DNA of 64,000 bases, taken from Parabacteroides massiliensis (GTDB lineage Bacteria > Bacteroidota > Bacteroidia > Bacteroidales > Tannerellaceae). The notes under the pieces were generated by a model. It worked only from the letters and a program-made list of their open reading frames with translations. It searched no databases and had not been told where the DNA came from. The stretch spans positions 186,001 through 250,000 of the forward strand of contig NZ_LT700190.1 of assembly GCF_900155425.1 (NCBI RefSeq), given 5' to 3'. Position 1 is the stretch's first letter; each line of letters starts with the position of its first letter. Shown in pieces: positions 34,727 through 44,019 of this stretch. Position numbers and translations under genes: made by a program.

Positions 34727-35485
34727 ATGAGCAAAGCAAAAGTAATCTCCGTATTGAATCACAAGGGGGGAGTAGGAAAGACCACAACCACGATCAACCT
34801 GGGCGGTGCGTTACGTCAAAAAGGGTACAAGGTTCTTTTGATCGACCTTGACGGGCAGGCCAACCTGACCGAATCGCTGGGCTTCTCTGCGGAGCTTCCC
34901 CAAACGATCTACGGTGCGATGAAAGGCGAATACGACCTGCCGATCTACGAGCATAAGGACGGCCTTAGCGTCGTTCCCTCCTGCCTGGATCTCTCGGCCG
35001 TTGAAACGGAGTTAATCAACGAGGCCGGACGGGAGCTTATCTTAGCCCACCTTATCAAAGGCCAAAAGGAGAAATTCGATTATATCCTGATCGACTGTCC
35101 CCCCTCGCTGTCGCTGCTCACGCTTAACGCACTGACGGCCTCGGATCGGTTGATTATCCCGGTTCAGGCTCAATTCCTGGCAATGCGTGGAATGGCTAAA
35201 CTTATGCAGGTAGTCCACAAGGTGCAGCAACGTTTGAACTCGGATCTTTCGATAGCCGGGGTTCTGATAACCCAGTACGACGGAAGAAAGAACCTGAACA
35301 AGAGCGTTTCGGAACTGGTACAGGAAACATTCCAGGGCAAAGTGTTCAGCACCCATATACGCAACGCCATTACGCTGGCCGAAGCCCCGACACAAGGGCA
35401 GGATATTTTTCACTATGCCCCAAAATCTGCCGGGGCAGAGGACTACGAGAAGGTATGTAACGAACTGCTAACAGAAATAAAGTAA
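34727..35485 (+). CDS. parA: ParA-family partition ATPase
   Basis: A 252-residue Walker-type ATPase. The deviant Walker A KGGVGKTTTTINLGGAL starts near residue 13, Walker A' is LLIDLDGQANLTESLG and Walker B DYILIDCPPSL. There is no N-terminal HTH, so it is a short (type Ib or Soj-like) ParA. These proteins move plasmids or integrative elements over the nucleoid. It is followed 4 bp later by a small DNA-binding partner, as in plasmid partition cassettes. GC content and codon use differ from the AT-rich DNA on the left, consistent with import on a plasmid or ICE. Confidence 0.9.
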   Translation: MSKAKVISVLNHKGGVGKTTTTINLGGALRQKGYKVLLIDLDGQANLTESLGFSAELPQTIYGAMKGEYDLPIYEHKDGLSVVPSCLDLSAVETELINEAGRELILAHLIKGQKEKFDYILIDCPPSLSLLTLNALTASDRLIIPVQAQFLAMRGMAKLMQVVHKVQQRLNSDLSIAGVLITQYDGRKNLNKSVSELVQETFQGKVFSTHIRNAITLAEAPTQGQDIFHYAPKSAGAEDYEKVCNELLTEIK

Positions 35486-35489
35486 CCAT

Positions 35490-35747
35490 ATGGCAAAGAA
35501 GAACGATTTAAAAAACAGTATGTCGGCCGGGCTGACCGGGGGATTAGACAGCCTGATCCAATCCACGGCCGGGCAAAAAGAGGCTCAAAAGCCGAAGAAA
35601 GCGAAAACCGTGCATTGTAATTTTGTCATGGACGAAACCTATCACCAGAACTTAAAGCTGATCGCGATCCGCAAAGGCGATTCGCTAAAATCGGTATTGC
35701 AAGAGGCTATATCTGACTACTTGGATAAAAACAGTTCCCTGCTATAA
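35490..35747 (+). CDS. Small ParB-like partner (RHH type)
   Basis: An 85-residue protein. The N-terminal half is flexible and basic (KPKKAKT). The C-terminal half (HCNFVMDETYHQNLKLIAIR, then SLKSVLQEAISDYLDKN) is a ribbon-helix-helix, as in plasmid centromere-binding proteins such as ParG or Omega. Starting 4 bp after parA, it would bind the iterated sites upstream of parA and stimulate ParA. No large ParB is needed in this type of system. Confidence 0.75.
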   Translation: MAKKNDLKNSMSAGLTGGLDSLIQSTAGQKEAQKPKKAKTVHCNFVMDETYHQNLKLIAIRKGDSLKSVLQEAISDYLDKNSSLL

Positions 35748-35867
35748 CAGCGTATCGGGAATATACAGGGCAAACACTCCACAAAAGAAATTCTCCAGGA
35801 AAAAGGTACGCAAAAAGCACCCCTACACATCAAAAAGTATATTGAAAATGCGATTCCCTATAAAAAA

Positions 35868-35912
35868 CCCGTTGGCAGGGTTAATCTTGCGTATGTTTAA
35901 CCTGCCAACGGG
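35868..35912. terminator. Bidirectional terminator between partition and fimbrial genes
   Basis: Arms CCCGTTGGCAGG and CCTGCCAACGGG (35868-35879, 35901-35912), with an A-run before it for the minus strand. It separates the parA unit from the convergent fimbrillin gene. Confidence 0.75.
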
Positions 35913-35935
35913 TACGATATTAATAAACGTTTGGA

Positions 35936-37075
35936 TTAAGGTTGGACGTTTACGTCTTTATCATCTGCATCAACCCAGCCTGTTGTCTTTGCATCAAACC
36001 GGATCGGATTCAACACAGCCTCTCCCTGATCATTATAACCACCACCGAAAATCAACGTGTAGATATGACGCTTGCCCGCTACCCATATATCTCCGAACGG
36101 AACATAAATTGTTCCGTAATTATCTGCTGAACCCAACAGATAAACTCCGTTCTGCCGGATTTTGCAGGCGATCTCCAGATAACATTGCTTCGCATTGTCG
36201 GCCTGCAACTTGCTTTTGGTGGCTGTATCGGAAACTTTCCAAGCTGTCAGCTCCTGTGGTCTATTCAGCATAGGAGTAGTTGTGGAAATATCGGTAGCTG
36301 TAGTATTACTTTTGACCGTGATGTTTGCGTCTTTCACTACGGTAAATTTGCCCAGACCTGATACTTCACTTGGTAAATCAGCAGGATCACTCCAACTTCC
36401 CGTTCCATCGGCTGTCTCAGGCAATGTGAAGAAGCCGCCCATTTTGACATTATGAATCTTGATCATGTTGATGTCCACCTGCATGTTATCGTATTCGGTC
36501 TTTGCTTTGAATACGACCTGTGACAGAATATGTTTGAAATTAAATTTCACTATTCCGTTGTTCTTGTCTTTTTCCTGGCCTTTGGATATGGCATACATCA
36601 CGTCGTAGTTTGCATGACCCGTGTTGGCTCCATACTCATCGATGCAGGTATAACTTATCTTTTGGACAGTCCCGGAGACTTCCCACATATAATTCATCAT
36701 CATGTCTTCACTAATCGTTCCGGGATTGAACGCGTAAAAGTCCAAAGCCTCGGTAGGCCAATAACGAAGGTCGTTCGCATCGTCATAATCCCACTTACCA
36801 TTTTTGTACACGATCTTCACTCCGTCATGTCCAAAATTCGTGTCGACCTTTCCCATGAAGGCAGTACCATCCGCCGTAAAAGCGAACACGTCGAAATCGG
36901 TGTTCTTCAAGTTGTCGGGGGTAGTAGGGGTAGCCCTCGTTTCCGCCGCATTACTTAACACGTTAAAACCAATCGCATTCCGTGAGGAGGTTTCCACATT
37001 CGCAATCTCCTCGTCTGAGCAACCCATGAGTAGCGCTCCAAAGATTGCCCCAAGCATTACTGTACTTTTTTTCAT
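35936..37075 (-). CDS. Fimbrillin-family lipoprotein
   Basis: A 379-residue protein starting MKKSTVMLGAIFGALLMGCS; the ATG at 37075 is preferred to an upstream one. The lipobox Cys is at residue 19. The mature protein follows the fimbrillin/Mfa pattern: an early RNAIGFNVLSN, FDVFAFTADGTAFMG, DLRYWPTEALDFYAFNP, a middle KFNFKHILSQVVFKA, and a late GKRHIYTLIFGGG with NPIRFDA near the C-terminus. Such proteins form type V pili after lipoprotein export and Arg-specific cleavage; VETSSRNAIGF contains a possible cleavage Arg. It belongs with the DUF5119 and DUF3575 genes upstream, from which it has been separated by an IS982-like element. Its own promoter may now be inside that element. Confidence 0.8.
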   Translation of the reverse strand: MKKSTVMLGAIFGALLMGCSDEEIANVETSSRNAIGFNVLSNAAETRATPTTPDNLKNTDFDVFAFTADGTAFMGKVDTNFGHDGVKIVYKNGKWDYDDANDLRYWPTEALDFYAFNPGTISEDMMMNYMWEVSGTVQKISYTCIDEYGANTGHANYDVMYAISKGQEKDKNNGIVKFNFKHILSQVVFKAKTEYDNMQVDINMIKIHNVKMGGFFTLPETADGTGSWSDPADLPSEVSGLGKFTVVKDANITVKSNTTATDISTTTPMLNRPQELTAWKVSDTATKSKLQADNAKQCYLEIACKIRQNGVYLLGSADNYGTIYVPFGDIWVAGKRHIYTLIFGGGYNDQGEAVLNPIRFDAKTTGWVDADDKDVNVQP

Positions 37076-37109
37076 AAATAAAAACAATTTAAATTGATAC
37101 ATATAATTA

Positions 37110-38184
37110 ATGCGAATCAGCAGTTGAAAACATCTTCAGATTCTTGATTTAAAAGTTTGTAATTCAGTTAATTATCTCATTATTTTATTTTGTAATCTCC
37201 TTGAAAATCAGTAAATTAGAAGAATAAAACCACTCATTTTTCTAATTATGATTCCCAAGGAGAAAAAGTTAATACTAATAGGTTTGTATATGTATATCTG
37301 TGATGTCCATAAGTCTTCTCTGCGTTTCCACTGCCAGAGATTCAGTAACAATTCCAATCCTGAGTTTACGGATGAGGAGGTTCTTACCATCTATCTGTTC
37401 TGCGGGTACTGCCAGAGATACTTCAACATCAAGGAGATACATACCTTCGCTAAGGAGTATCTGTCATCATGGTTTCCAAAATTGCCGTCTTATCAAACGT
37501 TTTGCGTACGCCTAAATATGCTTTCAGAAACATTTAAGGTGCTGGTGGAAACCATGATACAATCATTCAAGCCCAAGGATTGCGACTCCATTATATCCAT
37601 TGTCGATTCTATGCCGATAGTGACCTGTAAAGGGAAAAACCGAGAGGGGAAAGTAGCTACGGAGATAACATCAAAAGGGTATTGCTCCACTAAGAACATG
37701 TACTACTATGGCATGAAACTGCATATGGTAGGACAGCGTAGGGAGGGAACCTTACCTTTTCCGGAAATGATAACTCTGACACCGGCTTCGGACAACGACC
37801 TGACCGTATTCAAAAGCGAATGCGTGCCATACCTATCCGGAAAGACGGTGCTTGCAGACAAGATTTACAGCGATTTCTCTTTCTTTAATGAGAACAATCC
37901 GGTTAAAGTGCTTACTCCGCATAAAGAGATTAAAGGGGAACCGGAAGTTCTCAAACAGAGGGAGAAAGCTGCAAGAGACCTTTTCTCGCAAGCCGTTTCT
38001 AAAGTCAGACAACCTATCGAATCCTTTTTCAACTGGCTGAATGAAAAAACAGAAATTCAAAGAGCATCTAAAGTAAGAGCTACCAAAGGGCTGTTGGTAC
38101 ATACCTTTGGAAAGTTGGCTATTGCTCTACTTACATTTGTTAATTTTTAATTTTTGAATCAGAAAGCCAACTGCTGATTCGCAT
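37110..38184. mobile_element. Intact IS982-like insertion sequence
   Basis: Terminal inverted repeats ATGCGAATCAGCAGTTG (37110-37126) and its perfect complement (38168-38184) enclose one complete transposase gene. A 5-bp AATTA at 37105-37109 and 38185-38189 is the probable target duplication. The element interrupts a DUF3575-DUF5119-fimbrillin operon. Confidence 0.85.
37248..38150 (+). CDS. IS982-like DDE transposase
   Basis: A 300-residue transposase. The DDE residues are visible in SIVDSMPIVTCKG, VLADKIYSDFSFF and RQPIESFFNWL. An N-terminal helical DNA-binding part precedes (EFTDEEVLTIYLFCGYCQRY). The length is normal and no frameshift is seen, so the gene looks functional. It is transcribed opposite to the fimbrial operon in which it sits. 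The family call is IS982-like; the second IS982 at 44020 is only distantly related to it. Confidence 0.8.
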   Translation: MIPKEKKLILIGLYMYICDVHKSSLRFHCQRFSNNSNPEFTDEEVLTIYLFCGYCQRYFNIKEIHTFAKEYLSSWFPKLPSYQTFCVRLNMLSETFKVLVETMIQSFKPKDCDSIISIVDSMPIVTCKGKNREGKVATEITSKGYCSTKNMYYYGMKLHMVGQRREGTLPFPEMITLTPASDNDLTVFKSECVPYLSGKTVLADKIYSDFSFFNENNPVKVLTPHKEIKGEPEVLKQREKAARDLFSQAVSKVRQPIESFFNWLNEKTEIQRASKVRATKGLLVHTFGKLAIALLTFVNF

Positions 38185-38200
38185 AATTAACAAACTCGTA

Positions 38201-39121
38201 TTACAACACTATATCCATATTCACATCATCCCAATCATCAACGTCCACATCAAATCCCGCACCGTCACTTCCCGGCTCGGATGGTACCTCATAATCAAAA
38301 TTCAACACCAGATGCACATCACCGACATGCCCCGCTACCGGGACATCATGCACTTGGTCGCTCACGTCCTGTTCCAATACAGACATGCTGCCGGAACGGT
38401 TCTTGAGATACAGCCGGAAAACATTGGGCTCTCCTTCAAGTGCGGAATGTCCAAACGTATAGAATCCGCCTATAATCTGATTCCGCGAAACCATTCCATC
38501 AAAGAGCAGGCTCTCCGAAAGATCGGCGGGCAAACTGTCGCCGGACATGTTAAGCGAGCCGGACATGCCGGAAAGAGCGGCCCGCAAATCCGCCACCCTA
38601 TCCAGTCCCCGAAGACCGTTCACCTCATACGTGTAGTGACATACCATGTTTACGGGAGTTAGCCGTACTATCTCCGCGCTTCCTCCCGGAATGTCCTTGA
38701 GGATAACTCTGTCTATATGGTCGCCACACAGCCAGGGTGGGGTGACAGCCATTGTCCGGTTATCCGGCGACTGAACATCACGCGTATCGGCAGTAAAAAG
38801 CGTGTAACTGCCGTTTTCTTTCCAAACCATCCCGTCGGTATCGTAGTTGAAGCAAATTACCCGGTAATCATTCTCGGGTAGCTCCACTTCCCCATCCTCT
38901 CCTCCGGGGAAATCAAATGTCCACGTGTTGCTTTCATCGTCGGTCGGATAAAATACGACCCTCATGCCTTCAGGCTTGTCATGATTGGAAATCTTGGTCC
39001 AGTCGAATACTACCCGCACCGTGACAAAGTGCGGATGATCGTAACATAAATCCTTATGCTCACAAGCCGTCAGTCCTATCCATAAAAATAGGGACACCAG
39101 ACAAAAGCGTATCCGTATCAC
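38201..39121 (-). CDS. DUF5119-like fimbrial accessory lipoprotein
   Basis: A 306-residue lipoprotein. The start is taken as the GTG at 39121, which overlaps the previous stop as GTGA and is preceded by AAAGGAGG. The signal peptide is VIRIRFCLVSLFLWIGLTAC with the lipid Cys at residue 20, then EHKDLCYDH. The mature protein (VRVVFDWTKI, EGMRVVFYPTD, NDYRVICFNYDTDG) matches the DUF5119 pattern of Mfa2/FimB-type accessory proteins, which anchor or cap fimbriae. It is the middle gene of the operon and ends 16 bp before the IS982-like element that now separates it from the fimbrillin gene. Confidence 0.75.
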   Translation of the reverse strand: MIRIRFCLVSLFLWIGLTACEHKDLCYDHPHFVTVRVVFDWTKISNHDKPEGMRVVFYPTDDESNTWTFDFPGGEDGEVELPENDYRVICFNYDTDGMVWKENGSYTLFTADTRDVQSPDNRTMAVTPPWLCGDHIDRVILKDIPGGSAEIVRLTPVNMVCHYTYEVNGLRGLDRVADLRAALSGMSGSLNMSGDSLPADLSESLLFDGMVSRNQIIGGFYTFGHSALEGEPNVFRLYLKNRSGSMSVLEQDVSDQVHDVPVAGHVGDVHLVLNFDYEVPSEPGSDGAGFDVDVDDWDDVNMDIVL

Positions 39122-39867
39122 TGCCTGCCTCCTTTCTTCCCGTTGTAGTTGCCACGGCCGATCAACCACACCAAAGAGATACCCGCCTTGGTCGGGCCGA
39201 ACCAGCGGCGGTTTTTAGTGGTCTGCCATACATAGTGACCGTCCAAAGGGATGTACTCCTTGTACGATCCTCCAAGGTAGCCGATTCCCAACGTGAAATC
39301 CACATTGAACCGATGTCCCACAGGTAACGAGTAGCCGTAAGCCACGCCTCCCCCGTAACTCCATTTATCCCCCAGGTAACCTTTCCCACCCAATTCGAAA
39401 TCATAGGTAACGATCTGCCCGTACAATCCGACATGATGCCCTGTAAGCGGTTTTTCCGACGCTTTCCTGCCAAACCAGCGGCGCACTTCCAGATCCCCGC
39501 CATAGATACGCCAGTAGTTATGCTTCCGGTCACTTTTCCACCAGGCATACATCCAATTCCCGGCCACAGACCAGTTCTTCCCCAAACAGAACTCAACCCC
39601 TATATTCGGCACAAGCAACGCATCATAAAGCATGTTCGTTTTCACCGCCATGTAAAAAGGCCGTTTCTTTACCGGAGCTATGACGGTATCACGGATGCAC
39701 AACCTATCACGTGTATGTATATATGCTGTATCTCTGACGGGATTTACCTTTTCTTGATGAAAATCGATCCTTACCGAATCACGCTTCTCCTGGGCGGATA
39801 TTTCTCCGCTTATACTCAACACGAGCACGAACAATACACATTTAATATAAAAACCTCTTTTCGTCAT
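39118..39867 (-). CDS. DUF3575 outer-membrane beta-barrel protein
   Basis: A 249-residue protein with signal peptide, cleavage probably near EISAQ-EK. The C-terminal 170 residues are a small beta-barrel with the DUF3575 markers AVKTNMLYDALLVPNIGVEF, NWMYAWWKSDRKHNYWRIYG and GDLEVRRWFGR. DUF3575 proteins regularly precede DUF5119 and fimbrillin genes in Bacteroidales. They are thought to help fimbrial assembly in the outer membrane, but their exact role is unknown. It is the first gene of the operon, with a promoter-like TTTG...TATTTTGC sequence about 60-100 bp upstream. Confidence 0.85.
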   Translation of the reverse strand: MTKRGFYIKCVLFVLVLSISGEISAQEKRDSVRIDFHQEKVNPVRDTAYIHTRDRLCIRDTVIAPVKKRPFYMAVKTNMLYDALLVPNIGVEFCLGKNWSVAGNWMYAWWKSDRKHNYWRIYGGDLEVRRWFGRKASEKPLTGHHVGLYGQIVTYDFELGGKGYLGDKWSYGGGVAYGYSLPVGHRFNVDFTLGIGYLGGSYKEYIPLDGHYVWQTTKNRRWFGPTKAGISLVWLIGRGNYNGKKGGRQ

Positions 39868-39923
39868 TTAATCATTTGTTAATATGACAATCCAAACCCA
39901 GGCTTTTACACCCCCTTGAATTT

Positions 39924-39965
39924 CGACCGCAAAATACACACTTATAAACCAGCTTCCAAAGCAAA
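39924..39965 (-). promoter_or_regulatory. Promoter of the fimbrial operon
   Basis: On the minus strand TTTG is followed 20 bp later by TATTTTGC, one base from the -7 consensus. It lies between the fimbrial operon and the divergent luxR-type gene. Confidence 0.45.
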
Positions 39966-40124
39966 AAAACAAACATTTTAAACTTATAAATACTTAAAAA
40001 GACAACCACACAACAGCTACAACACTTACCACAGCAGCCAATCACGCTTACACAACAATTAAAAACACTTAACATCATAAAGAAAAGTACTTAAACATAC
40101 AAAAAAAAAAAACAGTTATTTTTG
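39935..40124 (+). promoter_or_regulatory. Promoter of the LuxR-type gene with repeated ACTTA motifs
   Basis: A perfect -7 element TATTTTTG is at 40117-40124. The 180 bp upstream contain at least seven copies of ACTTA (for example ACACTTATAAA, AACTTATAAA, TACTTAAAAA, AACACTTACC, AACACTTAAC, TACTTAAACA), all in one direction. They could be binding sites for the neighbouring regulator. Confidence 0.45.
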
Positions 40125-40166
40125 CAGGAAACATTATACTTAATAACACTTAAAACAATAAAATAC

Positions 40167-41228
40167 ATGATATTCAGCACAAAAGCCGCCTCTTTTCTAA
40201 GTTCAATAAAAACTCAAACTTACGACAAAAAAGAAAGAGAAATGATAATAACGTATCAACAAAAACGAGTCTTTCATCTATCCCTGCTCATGCTGGTCTT
40301 ATGCGCACCCATATACATATATTCAGTTCCATTTCCCAATGAACAGTTTTATTATATTAACAGCGTATTATTCCTGTTTATCATTATGTGCACTCTCGCT
40401 TATTTTAAAAAGAGAGTAAATCTGACCACGACCTTTTCCATTATACTGATAGCCATACATATCGAGATTTTTATCGAAATAATTTATTGCTCAATATGTA
40501 GCGGATATGAATATAGTTATCAAAGAGCATTGATAATGAGTAACATTACTATCTCTCTCTTATTTACCATGCTTTCCATCTGTGCCTATATGAGTAATAT
40601 CTCCATCCTATTGTCCTCCCTTACCATAGCTTCCTATACAATCTGCACACTTATCACCGACGAACCGTTCCTATACAGTTATCTGCCTTTGATCATCATC
40701 ATATACACCATGATCCCCTTATTAGGAAGATCCTTACACAGTAATATCAGCAGCTTGCTAAAAAGTAGCAACTTGCTAAAAGAGGAAGAGGAAATGCTTT
40801 TGAAACGTCTCCAAATGAAAAAGGAAGAACTATTCGCGTTCGCCGAGTTGTTAAGCGAGAATAACCCGGAAGAAAAGACAAGCTCCCTGTTAAACATAAT
40901 AGGGAAACAATCCAAAGAAAATCTTTTTACAGCCCTTGCCGCATACCAGAAAAAGGAAAAAAGTAAACTTGATACAATCAGGAGAATATATCCCAATTTA
41001 TCCCCGTCCGAATTAAACATCTGCCGTTTAATACTGCAAGACAAGACCGTCAGCCAAATATGCGAATTATTACATCGGAGTAGCGGAAACATAACCAGCC
41101 AACGAGCGAACATACGTGCCAAACTCGGACTGAAAAAAAGCGACAATTTAAAAGAAGCATTACAAGAACGCATGAGGCTGTATGAAGAAGAACACCACCG
41201 GCAAGAGGAGTTTTCAGCCATGCGTTAG
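40167..41228 (+). CDS. Membrane-anchored LuxR-type regulator
   Basis: A 353-residue protein. The ATG at 40167 lies 43 bp after the -7 element. Residues about 30-200 hold five to six hydrophobic segments (for example FHLSLLMLVLCAPIYIYS, YLPLIIIIYTMIPLL). A helical segment (residues about 205-270) rich in Leu, Glu and Lys follows. The C-terminal 80 residues are a LuxR-type HTH: YPNLSPSELNICRLILQDKT, then VSQICELLHRSSGNITSQ and RANIRAKLGL. The protein lacks a response-regulator receiver domain. It may sense something in the membrane and control the divergent fimbrial operon or the glycosidase next to it; both are inference. Confidence 0.8.
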   Translation: MIFSTKAASFLSSIKTQTYDKKEREMIITYQQKRVFHLSLLMLVLCAPIYIYSVPFPNEQFYYINSVLFLFIIMCTLAYFKKRVNLTTTFSIILIAIHIEIFIEIIYCSICSGYEYSYQRALIMSNITISLLFTMLSICAYMSNISILLSSLTIASYTICTLITDEPFLYSYLPLIIIIYTMIPLLGRSLHSNISSLLKSSNLLKEEEEMLLKRLQMKKEELFAFAELLSENNPEEKTSSLLNIIGKQSKENLFTALAAYQKKEKSKLDTIRRIYPNLSPSELNICRLILQDKTVSQICELLHRSSGNITSQRANIRAKLGLKKSDNLKEALQERMRLYEEEHHRQEEFSAMR

Positions 41229-41693
41229 GGATTGCAGAGTAAAGCCCACAGCCTTTAGGCAAGGACTTGAAACGTAAAGCCCGACCGTCCTATTGAGTTA
41301 TTATATGAGAATAACACTTTTGTTAATAACTTCTCTATGTTTAGCTGGCTAGAACACAATTACACTTTCTCAGATGGATATTTTCTAATTAGATGTGATT
41401 ATCGTTATTGAAAGTTATCCGATATGGACTTTCTATTTTCATCAGTATTTCCTATGGACGATATTTGGGCTTACTATATTTAACCGTTCCAATATATTGT
41501 GATCTCCAGTTCGCCTTTTCGGTTGCTGTATCTCCACAATTGGACTTTCAGGGTTCTCGCAGTACCATATAGACGGTAACTCTACTTTAGTTTGTTCATT
41601 AGTCACGATTGTGAAGGTGAGGGTGGTAAAGAGGGTAACGCATTTCATGATGACAAAATATTCATAAATTGTGGATTGATTGTTGTATGGGGT
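41229..41693. other. Stretch with one doubtful reading frame
   Basis: A 68-codon minus-strand frame (41442-41648) begins MKCVTLFTTLTFTIV and carries YCENPESPIVEIQQP, which recalls the N-terminus of GH78-type rhamnosidases (the ENP...P pattern) but then diverges. It may be a truncated gene downstream of the glycosidase. Nothing else is recognised. Confidence 0.35.
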
Positions 41694-44015
41694 TTATTTG
41701 ACTTTGGCTTTTAGTTTAATGAATTCTTCTTTAGAAGTGGAAAACGTAATGTATTTACCTGTAAGTGTTTCTGCTTTTTTGCCATTTCGCCAAAGTGTTA
41801 CATCTTCTGTAGGCCAAGGATTTTCCATTGTACAAGTTTTTCCCTTTTCACTTGTTAGCTCAACAACTTCAACTCTTCCATTCTTCAAACTGCTGCTGAC
41901 TAAGAAAGCACCATATGCTCGCAGGTTATGGAAAGATGCGTTTTTATTCTGTATCCAGTTGGGGAAAATGCGCAAGATACCTTCATAACTTTGTAGTAAC
42001 ATTTCGTTGATAGTGAGTGGTACGGCTGCTAATGTTTCAATGCCTCCTCCGCCTTGTGTAATCCACCCATTGGGATAAACGGTCATTGCAATACGTTTCT
42101 TCAGGTGCTCCAAAAGATGTCGGGCGTCATATCCCACTCGTACGGCACCAGGAAAACAGGTTTCGATACCGTTGTTATAAGTGTTTCCCCAATCTTCGGG
42201 ACGTCTTGTTTTTTCCTGCCAGTGATTGATGTCATCCAGTAATATGGCGTTGAATGTGGAATCGGTCATGGGGCCGGTTACTCCTCCAGGCAGAATCAGC
42301 CCATGAATGGAAACTCGGTTGAGTCCCGAAGGGCTTTCTTCCACTCCGGCAGGCCCACTTTCCATATTCTTCAAACTGAGTCTTCCCTCTGCATTGGGGG
42401 CAGTTGGATAATCGCTCAAATGGGTCAGGATGTCCGTCCACTTGGCGTGTCTTTCTTTATTCGTTTGCAGGAACGTACTCATGTCTATGATACCTTTGAA
42501 CAACATACGGACCAAACCTAATGAAAGGGTGGAATTGAAGTCTCCCAATCGGTGTCGCCATTGCCCATGGTTACGAAGATTGGGCATCACCTCATTGAAA
42601 TGATCCATCTTGATGACATATCGCCCGTCTTCCAGACACAAGTAGTCTTCCCAAAAGTCTGCACAAGCCAACAGGTAGGGATAAACACGGCGGGCATAAT
42701 CTTCATCGTAAGTGCTGTAATGGCGCATCAGCATGTTTCCTACACTGAATACGGCGTTGATTTTCTGTCCCAGAAACTTATATCCTCCGTCGATGGTGTT
42801 TTCTGTTGTGGCATATTTTTCCATCATTTCTTCCGGCGTTTTCGGCCACATTGAGGTACAGAGACCTTTCGGACCAATGCCTACCGGATAATAAATGCCG
42901 CGGCATCCCAGCAGTTCCTGGGCATGCTGCTTCCCCTTTTCCATATAATCCAACAAAGGATGGTCAAAGTTCTCAGTCAAGTGTATATGGTTGGAAGAAA
43001 AAGAAGCCCAATAAGGTGCTTGGTAGTTGTAATTCAGATGATAGTCTCCTCCCCAAGCTGCATTGTCACAAGTGACAAAAGGTCCCCAGATGCCCGGAGC
43101 AAATTTCCCGGCACGGGAAGAACAGGCAAACAGATATTGGGACATATAGTAAGATCGTTCCAGTTCTTCATCGCTGATAGAGATGGAAGATTCCGACCAA
43201 AATTTGTTCCACCAGTCCCGATGTTCTTTCTTGGCTTGTTGCAATGCTTCGATTGTAAGGCTATGCGCTTCCTTTGTTGCTCTTTCTTTCCATTGTTCTG
43301 TATCATGGTTGGTATATGCGGTGACGACAATCCATTGTTTTCTGTCGGGTTGGAGCATTATGCATTGAGAGTCGGAAAGCTGTGCGTCGGGAGTTCCCAT
43401 TGCCATGGCGATATGTGAGGGCCATTGAAGTGATGGTGAACTGACAAAAGAACGGGTTACCCATGTTACAGGTGTCTCCCCTTGAGAATTGGAGGACGAA
43501 TTCCCTTCGGTAGCCCAAAGGTGCGGGTATAGTTTCGTTTGCTTGTTAGCTTCTACTTCGATGATGATCCAATTGCGCAAAGCGGCCACCCAGGCTGTCA
43601 TTTTTATACAAGTGTCTCCTTTGGTGAACAAGCCTTGGAGCTCTGCGCTTCCTGGCAATTGCTCTACAAGATAGGTGGCATCTTTCAAAGAGGGAATCCG
43701 CAAATTGAGGCCTCCTGGTGAGGCAATACCTCCAGGGTAGACCGGATAGGCATTCCAGAAGTCATTCTTACTGATATAAAAACATAAATCGTCCGTTTCG
43801 CCTCCTAATGTAATACCTAAGTCACCGTTTCCTGCCAAAGCTCCGTCCGGCGTTTTGGTGGAAGGAACTTGGGCGGGTGATGCAGTCAGAACAGCCTTGT
43901 AACGGTTTATGTAAGATGTGTCCAGTGGAATCGTTCTTTCGGGGTGCGTGAAGTCTTGTCCTACACAGATAGAACTTATGAATAGGTAGAATGATATAAA
44001 AATATACCTGTACAT
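41694..44015 (-). CDS. Six-hairpin glycosidase (GH95-like)
   Basis: A 773-residue secreted enzyme with signal peptide MYRYIFISFYLFISSICVG. The N-terminal domain (DGALAGNGDLGITLGG, then DDLCFYISKNDFW) is the beta-sandwich that precedes an alpha/alpha six-hairpin catalytic domain in GH95-like and related families. The catalytic part contains WGPFVTCDNAAWGGDYHLNY, HPLLDYMEKGKQ and GGIETLAAVPLTINEMLLQS. A C-terminal strand domain (RVEVVELTSEKGKTC) completes it. The substrate is a host or plant glycan; the GH95 comparison suggests alpha-fucoside or galactoside but is not certain. An IS982 element lies 5 bp before its start codon, so its native promoter and ribosome binding site have been replaced. 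Confidence 0.75.
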   Translation of the reverse strand: MYRYIFISFYLFISSICVGQDFTHPERTIPLDTSYINRYKAVLTASPAQVPSTKTPDGALAGNGDLGITLGGETDDLCFYISKNDFWNAYPVYPGGIASPGGLNLRIPSLKDATYLVEQLPGSAELQGLFTKGDTCIKMTAWVAALRNWIIIEVEANKQTKLYPHLWATEGNSSSNSQGETPVTWVTRSFVSSPSLQWPSHIAMAMGTPDAQLSDSQCIMLQPDRKQWIVVTAYTNHDTEQWKERATKEAHSLTIEALQQAKKEHRDWWNKFWSESSISISDEELERSYYMSQYLFACSSRAGKFAPGIWGPFVTCDNAAWGGDYHLNYNYQAPYWASFSSNHIHLTENFDHPLLDYMEKGKQHAQELLGCRGIYYPVGIGPKGLCTSMWPKTPEEMMEKYATTENTIDGGYKFLGQKINAVFSVGNMLMRHYSTYDEDYARRVYPYLLACADFWEDYLCLEDGRYVIKMDHFNEVMPNLRNHGQWRHRLGDFNSTLSLGLVRMLFKGIIDMSTFLQTNKERHAKWTDILTHLSDYPTAPNAEGRLSLKNMESGPAGVEESPSGLNRVSIHGLILPGGVTGPMTDSTFNAILLDDINHWQEKTRRPEDWGNTYNNGIETCFPGAVRVGYDARHLLEHLKKRIAMTVYPNGWITQGGGGIETLAAVPLTINEMLLQSYEGILRIFPNWIQNKNASFHNLRAYGAFLVSSSLKNGRVEVVELTSEKGKTCTMENPWPTEDVTLWRNGKKAETLTGKYITFSTSKEEFIKLKAKVK

Positions 44016-44019
44016 ACTC

